Notes under the pieces: generated by a model
What the model saw: only the letters and a program-made list of their open reading frames with translations
The model's database searches: none
Told to the model about the DNA's origin: nothing
Translations under genes and position numbers: made by a program
Shown: positions 13,635-25,782 of the stretch, piece after piece
How positions within the stretch are numbered: the first letter of the stretch is position 1
How the letters are laid out: each line of letters begins with the position of its first letter
From: Owenia fusiformis
Lineage: Eukaryota; Annelida; Polychaeta; Sabellida; Oweniidae
NCBI GenBank assembly: GCA_903813345.2
Contig: CAIIXF020000009.1
Location: 33,855,259 to 33,919,258 of the forward strand
Direction of reading: 5' to 3'
Length of the DNA: 64,000 nucleotides

Positions 13635-14309
13635 TGTTACTTGGAGACTCATACAGAAGACATTGGGATATACATAGGTTTGATTTGATTTGAAAACTAT
13701 ATTTATTCTGGGTATGAAAACTTAATAGTTACATCACATGTCATCTCCAACAACAACAACATAACTGTTAAATGTCTCAGTTTTAAAGTGTTCATCATTT
13801 TGGTCTTATCTCTGGAGCAATTTATCTTCAACACCATCAGGTTAGAATCTTCAATGATCAGAGAAGTTGAGCCGTTTGATTCCCATCTTTCCTTCCCTCT
13901 CATCAGATAGTCCACAAATGAAGATACCTCCCAAATATCAGCAACTAATCAAGCCATATTTATTAAGACCACTGCACTTGTAAATGTAGCCAATATCCTG
14001 GAGGTAAAAAATATTTAGAACATTTTCCAATTTGTGAATTCCAATCTCCTGGACAAGAGCAGAGCAGACGTCATTAAAATCCTGTCATTTGATTGGTTGA
14101 AAGGTTTGTGTTTCTTTCACAGCTGATTTCAGTCCCCTTCATAATCCTAAAGTGTTATTCCCTGTTGGAAGCACTCTACAGACACATAATCCTGTATAGT
14201 AGGCTAACTGATTAATGTATCCCAGAAGGTGAGAGCATCTTCAGTAGTCAGCTTGCAAGAGCTTGGTAGGCTCCTAACATTCCAAAGGAACTTTTACAAG
14301 TCTGTTTTT

Positions 14310-14460
14310 TCCGGGGATTACGGCTGTCGAATCCATCTTAGCCGGCAAGGCCTCATAGGAGCTAGAGGCACCGGCGGGTAACCTTCATGTACATTGGTGC
14401 AGTGCTGACACTCGGTGGTGCAGCAAACTATAGTGAGCCCTGAAGTACATCGCCAAGAAG
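14310..14460. other. CpG- and GC-rich patch, unclassified
   Basis: About eight CpG dinucleotides lie within 150 bp (ATTACGGCTGTCGAATCC, TAGCCGGCAAGGCC, GCACCGGCGGG, ACTCGGTGG, ACATCGCC) in otherwise CpG-poor surroundings. No reading frame, tRNA fold or known repeat was recognised. It could be an inserted short element or a regulatory island. Confidence 0.4.
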
Positions 14461-14720
14461 TGCAATATAACTGGAAGATGTTTATAGTAGGAGCACACAT
14501 GTCAGCTCATAAATGATGCTGCACTGTACATATATGAGTGCCTTCAAGTGAAGAGAAGATGGAACAGTTGCATATGATATCACAATTGTGACATTATGAT
14601 ATTGGTAGTGAGTTTGTGAACACTGAACACTTTGATGTGATTTTGGGAACACCTCAATACATAGGGAACATAGGGCAGGCATTCCGTAGGTAGTTAACAG
14701 TATGGTATTGGGAGCAGATT

Positions 14721-14826
14721 GTGACACTTTAAGAGAAATGTGTGACATCAGTAGAGAAATGTGTGACATCATTGTTGAAATGTGTGACATTAGACTATAG
14801 TTTATAAGTGACATATGTGACACTTT
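14721..14826. repeat. Degenerate tandem repeat, about 25-bp unit, 4 copies
   Basis: Repeated GAGAAATGTGTGACATCA-like units. Looser GTGACA motifs continue upstream. Confidence 0.75.
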
Positions 14827-17800
14827 GATGAATTGAAGCTTTATTTATTCTATTTATTTTATTTATTTATTTAACTTTAATATAATAATTTAATTGTTGT
14901 GAATTTGGAGTGTATGCATAGCTATATTATATACCAAGAAGAAACTTTGAATAAGAAACTGTACATAAAACTGGCATTGACCACATACTAAAAATAGAAA
15001 CATATTAACAGTGACAAAGTTGAACATAGATATACATTATATCAAAATCATATTGATTTGGTGTCAGCATCAGATTAAAACAACAGAAACATTGAAAGAG
15101 TAACGAAAACATTGGAGAAAACCAAAATATTGATACAAGACAGAAGTGTGCATCGACATTGACACAGAAATAAATTGATAGTTGATACAGACACCACAAC
15201 AGTGGCATCATTCTTGCTAAGACAGCGTAGTAGACAACTTAGTCATCATGGCCTTGGTCGTGCAACCATCCACTGTAGGAGGGGTCTCATCTGGTATGTT
15301 TTATAGCATTATGTTCTTCTCTTCTTGATGTATCTTCTCATCCCCATCTTCCTTAATATCATTTTTGTGTTTTGTCATTTTCATGCATTTGATTACTTTT
15401 TCACATTTTGTCATCTTTCACATTTTGTCAGTCTTTCACATTTCATTGATCTTTAATATTTTAATATTGTATCAAATCTTGCTTTTTCATTTCTTATAAC
15501 TTTATTGATTTGTTGTTTGTATGCATTAGTATTTTTATTTTACACTATTTATAGGTATTAATGTTGTTTATGGTAAAGGTACAAGTCTTTAGAACCCAAT
15601 AGCAGTGGGAGACATATGGGAGCAGTGGGAGATGTAATTTCAGTTAAGATGAATACAATATTGTGAGGAATAAATATACTGGGACACTGATGCATTGAGA
15701 TGGACAAATGTCCAGCCATCATTAGGCCCTCGTGACATCATTATTACTGTTAATCAGAAATATAATATGAAAACCCATATTATGAAAGCATAAGAAGAAT
15801 ACAAACTTATAAACAATGCTCAATATATAAATCTCAACAATTAAAATTTCAGTTTTACTCATTTACCTTTCCCAAATGAAGGCATAGGTGCAAAACATTT
15901 AGAATGACATAATCAATCTGTTATACTCTTAAGTATCTCTCAGATTAATTTAATGTCATGTAGTTCCATTAATTTCCCTATTTACAAAGAGGATTATCAG
16001 GTGATACATTCCAGTGGTAGTTATCTTTTTGGTTAATACATTGGGCTCACAAACATGGCGTATCTTTGATCATGACACTACTCACTGCTATCCTAACCAG
16101 GTCATATTGATCTTGACTTTCAATGATGTCTGACACTTCAGTTATAATCCTATCTATCTCTAAAACATCCTGTTCATTGAATATATCAGTTCCTGTGGTT
16201 TTTAAGCAATGTGTCAGGATTCTAAGTTAGGAGCTGAATGTTTTGGAACACGTTTTTTGAAATATTGAATTTTGAAACAAGGAAGACAAAAGTAGACGAA
16301 GTAAATCAATTTTGTCCACTGGTCATAAAGATATGTTCATAAGAATTATGCTTATCATACAGTATATACAAAATATGTGATGTTTTTTGATATAATAAAG
16401 GTATTTGTGAAGTGAAAAATCAAATTTGAAAGTTCAAAATTACATTACAATAAATTATATTTGATTTTATAATTATGTGACATTATTATCATTTTCATAT
16501 AAAGTAATTTACTAGAAAGCATCCATAACCTATGTTTTTTAACACACATTAAATCCCAAAGGAGATAAATATATTTTGTTTGTTCCTTTGTTTGATCATG
16601 GTATAAGAACATTTTCTCGCAACTTCAGCAATTGCAGCTCCCAATCTAATAGATAATCCACTTGTTTTCATTTGAAATTACAGTGCCAACATTACATGCT
16701 AATAGATAGAATAGATAACTTTGAGAGGTTATCTACACCTTCATTTAAATCTTACCAGAAAATTACAGAAATATTGTGAAACTTGTTTCAAGTGAACAGT
16801 ACTTAGACTGGCCAAATGTGCTCACATTAAGGGGTTTACTAATGCACCCAAAATAGTATAGATGCTCTTTGAGCATACCCAAAATGATACTGTTACAATA
16901 TTGATTTTCTAGAATATGATAAACTATCAATAAAAAATTAAAGATAGGTTGGCAAAAGTGGGAACATTTCAAAGTGCTAACTTTAGAGATATGTTTCCAT
17001 ATTCAGGTTTTATAGTATTAGTATAAGAGATTTAGAAGAATGACACAGTTCCTCTAGAGTCTAAAATGGAAATTGAAAATAATAACTGTCATTTTTGACT
17101 TCCACACTCATTTATAAACTGCTAATAATATAGCTTCTCTACTCATACTATTTCTATCTTTTGGTTTGCACAAACATTTGATTTAAGTCAGTTATCTATT
17201 CTACTTTTTGAAGTGCAAATGTTTTTAATAGACAAGAGCTGATGATATGTTCTTTACAGATCATAATTCTTTTTAAAGGCCAGTGTTTAAACTACCTAAT
17301 TTACACAGGGCCTTTAATCTTGTGGTATACTTTCAAAATATAAGGCAGTATTTTCTTAGAAAATCAAAACTTACACTATCTCAAATTCAGATATTGAATT
17401 TGTTTCATATCTTATAAGTTACTTTCACTTGCAAAATTAATTAAAGTTCAAGTTGCCTTGTGCAAATATGTAATAGAATGATATGTTACATCACATCATG
17501 TATAAATGTGAATTTTTTAGTTACCAATATCCTTGTTTCATTCACATACTTGAGTTTAGAGTATAATAGAGAAGATTTACAGGGATTATGGAATGAAAAC
17601 AAGCCTCTCTGCTTGATGCACCCTTGCAAGACGTCCCTTCTTACCACATATTCACACCTTTTTCCCACTGATTATTTCACTTATAAACCATCTGGCATGT
17701 TATTCCATTATAAGTGGCATGTATGTGAACTAAAATTTGACCAGAAATGCATCTGTTAAAGTGATTCTTTGCACGTTTTTGGTTTTTTTTAAGAGTACTT

Positions 17801-19047
17801 TAAGTACATCAACAGTTTAATATTTTATAAAGGTATCTTAGCAATCTCTCTGGTTACATTTTCACTTTTGGCTGTCCATAATGAGAACAGGGATTCAGTA
17901 CATACTAAGTATACCCATGTAAAAATCATCAAGACGTCCTTGTCTAAAACATGAAATAAATGGGAATGAAGAAATTTGGCAAGGAATGAAGCAAATGGAC
18001 ATGTAGTGATCACTCTAAACTATAGAAAAACGTGAGAAAATCTGATGATTTATTTAAATACTAAAGAGAAATGGTGTGAAATCAACAGAGGAATGGTCAG
18101 AGTAAACGGTTAGCCCTAGTTGGGATGCCAAGAACGCAGCAAGATCCCCCAGTTCCTACTGGATTCTGTCACTATAATGACCAGTTTTGAGGTCAAGATA
18201 ATGATTATCCGATGATCATGATCAACATTATTTACTTCTGTAACATTGGCATGGAAAACCTGTGATGTTTACCCTGAATCCCCATCAGTGAACAACACTA
18301 TCCTCTGACCTAAACATGTGATTTTATATTTATGACACTGATATGTCTTAATGGTCTCAAAGTTGCTTTCATGGTCTTCAATGTGAGTTTGAATGTGGAT
18401 GGTCTGCTAATTTTTGTTGTTTTGACTTTCTGACTACATGTTCTGGTGTAGCATACCCCAATAAATGTGAGCCTGATTTGCGTTTTTCTTATTTTTGGTA
18501 AATCTGAAAAGTAGATTAAGTCTCTTGTGAAAGGGTGGTGAAAGTGAAAGGGTGGTGAAATTGTAAAGTATTTTGAAAGAACAACATGTTTCAATTTCAG
18601 TTCATTTTTTTAAATAGGCATTACCATTGAGTTTTAGTAGTGGTAGATCCTGTTATCTGTATAAGAGAAATAGTATTTCAGAAAGTGTGTTTTATTTCAA
18701 TTTTAGCTGTATACCTAATCTAGTCTCTTGTATGGTTGCTTCATCTCCTGGTAGCCTAACACAAAACATTCCAGTAAAAGTATGAGGTAATGAAAACTCA
18801 GAATGAAATCCAATGTCAGCAGAATGTGTCCTTTTAAATTACAGTATTAGAAACAAAAACAATTTTGTAATTCAAGGTAACATAAGGGAAATGAAGTCAT
18901 TCTTAGTACTATACTCTTCGCAGAAACCATAAATGATAGAATTTTAATGATTCATAATACTGTGGTTAAAGTTAAGTTCTTAGAAGCCTGAGTCTAAGAT
19001 TCTTATAAAGAATGACTTTAGACAAGAGTTCTAAGAATTGGTAAAAG

Positions 19048-19272
19048 TCATTCAGATGTAAAACTAAAGAAAACTTTTTCCAAATACTTTAAGACATTTT
19101 CTTTTTCAAGAAATCCAATGTAGAGCTCAAGCATAGCCCAAATTACAAATTCTGCCTGGTCATGGTTGAATCCTATGTTGACCTTATTTAGTTGTTCCTT
19201 CAGGTCAGGCAGAAGTTTGTGGCACATTTTCTTTTCATCTTTATGTTCAGGGTTGTTGTACTCATTTGTCAT
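19048..19272 (-). CDS. Candidate small protein or exon, unknown (74 aa)
   Basis: I do not recognise this protein. It opens with ATG on the minus strand and has an in-frame stop about 24 bases upstream. What can be seen is a charged, helix-prone sequence: an acidic/basic start (MTNEYNNPEHKDEKKM), HKLLPDLKEQLNKVNIGF, then FVIWAMLELYIGFLEKENVL and a KYLEKVFF end. There is no signal peptide or cysteine pattern. The mix of D, E, K, Q and N with hydrophobic residues at helix spacing is unlike the Phe/Ile/Ser-rich chance frames around it. No splice partner, promoter or poly(A) signal was identified. It could be a real single-exon micro-gene, an isolated exon of an antisense gene, or a gene relic. 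Confidence 0.35.
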   Translation of the reverse strand: MTNEYNNPEHKDEKKMCHKLLPDLKEQLNKVNIGFNHDQAEFVIWAMLELYIGFLEKENVLKYLEKVFFSFTSE

Positions 19273-20904
19273 GATTACTTTGGTAACTGATTGTACTTAT
19301 GTAACCAATGGTAAATGCAAACTCAAGGTAAATAGTGCATAGTATAAAGGAAAACCTTATCGTCTGTATGATAGAACATGCAGTTCTTTGTTTATTTTTT
19401 GTGAATGTGAAAATTGAATGAATTTATCGAAAATGTCAACTTAAGTGATTCATAATATTGTTACAAATTATGTTGCTGTTATTTTGTTTAAAGAGTTGGG
19501 TCTAAATTAAGGTCAGTGATAAAGTATTTTTCAGTAGTTGCTGACACTTTCAGTTTTTCAAACCCTCGGCTAACAGGTAACCTTCATTCATATTGAGGTT
19601 TGGAGAAAGGTCATACCCCAGTTCATTGATTGTTCAGTTGGATTTTAAAGAGAGAACATTGATATATATGCAGAAATCATTGTTTTAACATAACCAGTAT
19701 TTTATACCTAAATGTTTATTTTGAATATGAAAGAAAGCGTGCAAATAGCTCTCATCAAATTGATGTAAACCTCACTGCAAGCATACAACACCAGGCTTCT
19801 AGTTATTATTAATTATGTTACGCCAGGAAAAATTATGAGTATACCTGGGTTTTAAAACATCTGAGGCAGTTAGGGGATGAAATATGGGTCTGTTAAGGTA
19901 TATTTAGGTCAGTCTAGGACATGAGTTGTAAACAACAACTTCTGTACCATCCATATATCTCTAGAGTGTTTCATCTAGAATATTTAATATTTTTGATTCT
20001 TTATATTGGAAAAATTAGCATCGTGAAAAGATTTCAAATTATATCAATATATCCAGTGATATGTTGTGTTAAATATCTGTTATATCGCTGCCATATTCCT
20101 CCCTCTCTGATCCTATATGTTACTATGAAATAAGAAGCCGTATTCCCATGTTGTGAGTAGGTCCAGTAATTCGCATTTAATGGTGACCTGATGAGAGAGG
20201 AATATTAACAGAGAATATAGTCTAGCTACAAGACCCTGATACCCCCCCCCCCACTCTACCTGACTACACACTAGTGGGAAGGTGTGTAGGGGTGGGGGTC
20301 ACAAGGGCTTGTAGCCCTACAGAGAATAATAATTTTGGAGGAAAAATTCACAGGTATTCACCAAAAATTGAGATATTTGTATAATTTTGAGAAGAAAGAG
20401 CTAATGATTTTAATTGAGAGTTTTGTTAAAAATATTATGTCATTAATTTTGTCTTGTGACTGAGATGCTGACCTACACAAATACAGGTTACTTGATAGCA
20501 AGATTAAAACACATAAAAAACATCTACATATATATACATGTAACATATGTTATTTCCTTGTTCTTATATGCTAGAAATAATTGATGTGATAGGAACAGAG
20601 GGCACTAAATATATCATTCCTGAACCCCAAAAAACTAAATTTGCTATTTCAGGAATGTTTTTACATAACTGTATACTGTATCTGAATGAACTTCCAGTGA
20701 TTTTTTGAACAAACTTTGTCAATTTTTTATTCTACAGTTAATTCTTCATATTTGTATTCATTGAGAGAAAGTCTTCAACATGAAAAGTAAGTCAGAGGTC
20801 AGTAGAAAGTAATTAGAGCTGAAATGGTTAAGGGAAGCAAGGCCCTAAAACATAAGTTTATATGTGTTCACAACTGTTCCTGACAGGATACAATCACCAT
20901 TCAT
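19273..20904. other. Non-coding stretch
   Basis: No gene recognised. It includes an imperfect hairpin at about 20228-20322, where TACAAGACCCTGATACCCCC pairs with GGGGGTCACAAGGGCTTGTA. The hairpin encloses a poly-C run. Confidence 0.5.
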
Positions 20905-21236
20905 CATTCCAATTGGAGAATTTCTTTCACTATTCAACACTGGTGCTTTATGTACATTTACCTATTGGAAAATTCTTTCACTATTTAACATTGGTGCTAC
21001 ATGTATATTTACCTATTTCACCTATTTCAGAATTTCTTTCACAATTCAAAACTGGTGCTACATGTATATTTACCTCTTGGAGAATTTTTCACTATTCAAC
21101 ACTGGTGCTACATGTTATGTACACCTACCTTTCACAGAATTTCTTTTACTATTTAACATTGGTGCTACATGTACATTTACCTATTGGAGAATTTCCTTTA
21201 CTATTGAACATTGGTGCTACGTGTGCATTTACTCCT
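20905..21236. repeat. Tandem repeat, about 52-57-bp unit, 6 copies
   Basis: Units follow GGAGAATTTCTTTCACTATT, AACATTGGTGCTACATGTAC, ATTTACCTATT. Starts fall near 20911, 20963, 21025, 21073, 21130 and 21183. Because the unit has few stops, it creates long but meaningless reading frames. Confidence 0.9.
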
Positions 21237-21950
21237 AGCATTTTGGTAGGTATTCATTCCACAACTGAAAAATTTGCAGTGTCTGATACTCAAATTAAGT
21301 AAATATTAAACAAGGTCTAATTGTGGCAGCAAAATATTTGATTATGTATAAATATAAAGAGCATAAGCATGGAATCAGTTTTAATGATAAACATATCGAT
21401 GTGTCTCTTGTAATTTATAGATATCTATGTGGAAAAAATTGAGATTTAAAATGCAGAAATGAAAGATAAAATAAAGATTCTTTAGAAAATAGGCGTGACA
21501 GAGACTACTATAAGAAAAAAAATTAGGTCAGCTTATCCTTTCTTGACCCTTAATTTTTTTTAAGTGCTAGTTGAATCTATTGGTCTAACTTTAATTACTA
21601 ATAACCAGAGCATTTGTGCATAATAGTACATATCTCCTCATCAATTTTGATAAGAATATTAGTTTGGCATGCATTTAGCTATTCAAATCACTGTGAAGCT
21701 CTTGGGGCTAAGTAGTTTTAGGGTGTTGGAACTTCCGTAAATACAAGTACATGAACTAGTAAACTTCCAATTGAGATAACTTTTCTTTTATGGTTCAAGT
21801 TTATCAGCTAGATTATGTTCTTCAATATATTTGATATCATTCAGACCTTACATAGTTATTATTATTACTATGTTTTAGCCATGGTTTCTGGAGACAGATT
21901 GCTGCAATACTTTGAAACAAGTTCAGTCAAATTCTTTGGACCACGGCGTG
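21237..21950. other. Non-coding stretch
   Basis: AT-rich with no recognised feature. Confidence 0.5.
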
Positions 21951-22265
21951 TTTTTTTTATTCTTTTTTTTACTTTTATCTGGTACTGATCTGTCTTCTGC
22001 CAGTTTATGACCTTCTGCTGGTCAAAAAGGCTTCAAAAACATATGGCGAATAGTGCAATTTATATGAGGCACTTGATTCTTTACGCAAACCTCTTATTTT
22101 TATCTGGACATGATGGGTAAATGGTTGTGGTGGAAAACGTGGTTTCCCTTTCAAATTGTCTTCCCATGGTCTGTGAGGTTCTGTATCATCTCTGGCCATT
22201 TTTATTATGATTTTGGAGACATTTCTTGAATGATATCTACTGGCTGCTGTGTTTGGATCATACAC
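21951..22265 (-). CDS. Candidate small protein gene or processed retrocopy, unknown
   Basis: I cannot name this protein. Read on the minus strand, a clean frame ends with a stop at 22005. The best start is the ATG at 22199 (context AAAATGGCC), giving 64 residues: MARDDTEPHRPWEDNLKG, KPRFPPQPFTHHVQIKIRGL, then RKESSASYKLHYSPYVFEAF and LTSRRS. The frame stays open and coding-like 5' of this Met (YDPNTAASRYHSRNVSK) up to a stop just beyond 22265, so the true 5' end may be a splice site or lost. The proline/aromatic-rich, basic composition is protein-like. About 45 bp past the stop the minus strand turns A-rich, with AATAAA at 21956-21961. That fits either a short 3' end or the poly(A) tail of a retrocopy. 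Confidence 0.4.
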
Positions 22266-23981
22266 AAATCATGAATTTTCATATTTGAATCTATCGCTTT
22301 TATATTTTGTTTAGTAGGTCTATAACAGAGTTGCAAGAGCAATGTTCTGATGATTGAAAATGTGAGAGAATTTAGAATAAACACAGTGCTTGAGCCATAT
22401 AGTAAAAGCATGTGAGGATAATTTCATAGTACAACAGGATGTGAAAAACTATAATTCTCATGGTAAGGCTATTAGAATAACAGCAAAGGATGGAGAGTGT
22501 TAATGTTGGAAGCAATATTAAATAAACATATCAATGTATGGCATAACATCTCCAATTCAATATATGAAAAAAGGTTTGGGATATCAGATCAAAATAATAT
22601 AGTCTTAACTGATGATTCAATATGGAGAAATGTTAAAATCTATTAAAATGGAAAAAGTAGTACCCTTTTACACTTTCGCTTCTTTGATTATTTGATCCAT
22701 CTAATTAAAAGGTTTTTGGCCATTGTAAAAGGTGGTAGATTTAGTAAGCATTGCAAGACCATGGTATACTAGTATTAGAGTTTCTTTTACTTCAATAAAT
22801 TCTCATTTGCCACAACAATTATGAGGTCAAGAAGAATGTTTCCCCTTAAAATCTCATCTACCATGTGCATTGTTTAAATGTCATTCTCATTCCTTGAAGA
22901 GTCTGTAGTCTCAACATTATTAATTTCCTCATGGCCTTTAGGGATGTCCTTATCTCTTATAAATACAATTCCCAGTCCCAGTAGCCTATATCAAAGGCTT
23001 TCTGCTATTCAAATCAATTGTTGATACTCCGTTCCAGTTATTTACTTGTTCATTGGAATTTGTGTATTATACACACGTTTTTTCTATTACAATTAAAGAC
23101 AAAGTTCTTTGATTGAATCGGTTTGAAGTAATTGTTCCACATGAGCAAAACAACTGAGTATCTAAAACATTTGAAGTTATTTAGAGAACATCTATTTTGT
23201 TGAGAAAATGGGATAGCAGTACAAACAATTTTGAGGAGCAGGTTTGACTTGAATTTCAAAGGGAATTATTTGGCACATCATGCACGGCTAACAGATGAAA
23301 TTCTTATATTATGATATCTGTCAATTTACATTTCATGTAGTGCATATCACTCAGAAAGATAACGTTATGAATACTAGATCTACATACTGAGTTCCTCAGA
23401 ATGTTATCTCTAAGAAGGAAGTGTGTATGATTTTAAAGAATAAGATCTTCTGAAGAAGTTATGAGTAGTTCAATCCTGGGTGTATAAATAATACTCAACG
23501 AATAGGCTGGTAAAACAATGAAATTACAGGTCATGGCATTGAAGTATAAAATTGCAATCGGGACACAGTAGAAAGGTGTGAAATACAATAAAATTGCAAT
23601 AGTTCATACCCCCTGACATAATACAAATTGTTCTGTCAAATGTGTTGAAACATTAGAGATAATTTAGCCCTACCCCCTGTACCAAACTCTTAGATATCTC
23701 ACCTTACGATATAAATCAAGCAACATTGTAGATTGAATACAGCTATTCAGACAACTCCAATATGGTGTGAATTTCAGATCAACATTCCTTGAGTTTTATT
23801 ATCACATCTGTAATGATTGTTGGATTGGGATAAACTTCAACTTCAATCAGAATTTAATGAGGAAATGGATGATCGAATCTATCAATTTTTCTTATTCCCA
23901 ACCTAGTTTTAATAGGTTCTCCTGACATAGACATACTTTTTATAAACACATGTCTGATCACGATATATTTATTTATACCTT

Positions 23982-24268
23982 ATGTTGGAGATTTTTATAA
24001 AAGAGGCGCCAAATGGAATGCACATAGAACATCTTGGTGCAATTAATAAGGATGCCTTAAGTGAAATGGTCAGCAAGATTGCAGAGTGAAACATTTTAAT
24101 TACGAATAAGGGATAGATGAATGATATGATATGCCAAGAGGCCTGGCTGATGATGATGAACTCTGTGATGATAGTGACCCTACTGATAGGGATACATATA
24201 CGACTGTGAATGATACAAATGTAGAGGTCACCTCTATTGATGTCAATAACATGTCTCAGTCAGCATGA
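23982..24268 (+). pseudogene. Coding-like island, two short frames, unknown
   Basis: Two adjacent short frames have protein-like composition. The first, 23982-24089 (35 aa), includes KEAPNGMHIEHLGAINKDAL and SEMVSKIAE before a TGA. The second, 24131-24268 (45 aa) in another frame, includes LADDDELCDDSDPTDRDTYT and TVNDTNVEVTSIDVNNMSQS. Both contrast with the F/I/S/Y-rich chance frames nearby. I do not recognise a family and see no splice signals joining them. A decayed gene or transposase relic is the simplest reading; chance is possible. Confidence 0.25.
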
Positions 24269-24288
24269 GAATCTTACTGTTGTGTCAG

Positions 24289-24343
24289 TATACATGTATA
24301 TGTATCGTATATGTATACGTATATGTACATGTATATACATGTA
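24289..24343. repeat. Palindromic alternating purine-pyrimidine tract
   Basis: Repeated GTATAC, ATGTATAT and TACATGTA motifs make a self-complementary tract able to form a cruciform. It is probably a degenerate microsatellite. Confidence 0.7.
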
Positions 24344-25743
24344 CCTTAATGGATCAAGATGTTAAAAATGGGGCTAAGGTGGTCCTCGTAGAATGAAACC
24401 CAGGCTTGCTTGCATGTAAATATGATGAGAAGAGCCAGATTACTGATTTTAATTGATGAGTTCCCAATGCATTTCATATAGTTCATATAGAGTATGTTAT
24501 ATCATGATATCATTAGCAACCCTTGTACATTGATCAAGATCTTGAATTCTGAAATCTTGTATAGTTGTGATTTTAGTTCCTACTGAAATATCTATTTTTG
24601 GTTTGGAAGTTTTAAATACAGCAGTTCTATATGTATGCTTTTTTGTTGCCCTGCATGAGGAAGTAATGGTACAGAAACATCCTCACTCCCCTGTTAGCCT
24701 ACAGAGTGGTAGATATAATAAACTGTATCATAAGCCTTGTAATGTAATTCATGGTGTTGGTAATTACTCCTGTGGCCAAACCATGGCTTTCTTTTGGCAT
24801 CAATAAAAGCTCTTAAAATTCCTAGGAAACAGTCTGGCAAGCTTGTGAAAAGTTACTTGAGTGTCAGAGAGTTAAATCAAACTATTACACAGAGTATTAT
24901 GGAAAGTACTATTATTTAACAATCACATTTCAGACCCCTAGCTTCAGCACTCCCACCACCGGGAGTAAGTGACCTCCCCCATTCTCTAATATTAATGTTA
25001 ATATAATCTCTATTCTAATATAGAGAATATAAGAGGAATGGTTGAGTTACTCCCTATAACTCCCAACATCAGATCAAAAATCCTTTAATATTATTTTTTA
25101 AGTTCTTGCAACCCTTATTTAGAGAGTTCTCGAGTATGGTTGATTGCAAATTACTTCAATGCTGGTGAATCATGTCAGGTTGATGCTGTAATCATCAGAT
25201 CAAAACCTAGAATCCTGTGCGTTCTTACAACCCTTGTCTCTGGTTCTGCAGGGTTCTGTTTGTTTACCTCTACAGCTGGTATGTGTCACATGACTCTCTT
25301 ACCATGTAGTTTATCATCATTAACTATTTCAACTTTTTTCTATTGAAGCTTTCGTCTTTAATTCTGATTATCGTATATTAAATATTATTTCGATTCATTG
25401 AATTAGTACAAGTAAGTATGATGTTTTATTGTATTTTTATTTAATTGTTCTTGTCATTCATTAGGTTGTATGTTTAGAAAGAAGGATTGGGTTGGGGTAT
25501 CAAAGTTGTTTTGGAACCATTATGGCTCGTGGCAGCTCTTGCAAAACACTCTTGCAAAATAAGTTTATCCAATCTCTCCAATTTTTATAATACATTCATA
25601 ATTCATAATACATGTAGTTTTTAGTCATCTTAATCTTTCAACATTATCATGTTTTATAAGCAACGCATCAGTTTTTGTTTTTGTGACTTGATTTCATCAA
25701 TCTTGAATAAGTCATCATCTGTATCACTTGTTTTACTTTTCCA

Positions 25744-25782
25744 GGTGGTGACATTTTGTCATGTTAATGCCTTGTTTCTGTT
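25744..25782 (+). repeat. Dispersed repeat family, copy 3 (3' core only)
   Basis: Carries GGTGGTGACATTTTG-CATGTTAATGCCTTGTTT with a one-base T insertion. The 5' block is not visible. Confidence 0.65.

Larger units (their letters stand above)
4879..19047. other. Long gene-poor stretch
   Basis: About 14 kb of AT-rich DNA with no exon I can support. It contains small tandem repeats (7034, 8862, 11835, 14721), one dispersed-repeat copy (11659), a 14-G run (13621-13634) and a CpG-rich patch (14310-14460). It could be intron 5' of the first visible MRTF exon, or intergenic. Confidence 0.5.

Noticed and set aside
14482-14823. 113-codon minus-strand frame with MSHISLLMSHIS repeats
   Set aside because: The repeats come from the GTGTGACAT tandem tract at 14721-14826; no family resemblance.
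20862-21302. 146-codon and 124-codon overlapping plus-strand frames
   Set aside because: Both run through a 52-57-bp tandem repeat with few stops; the repeated FHYSTLVLHV-type peptides are a by-product of the array.
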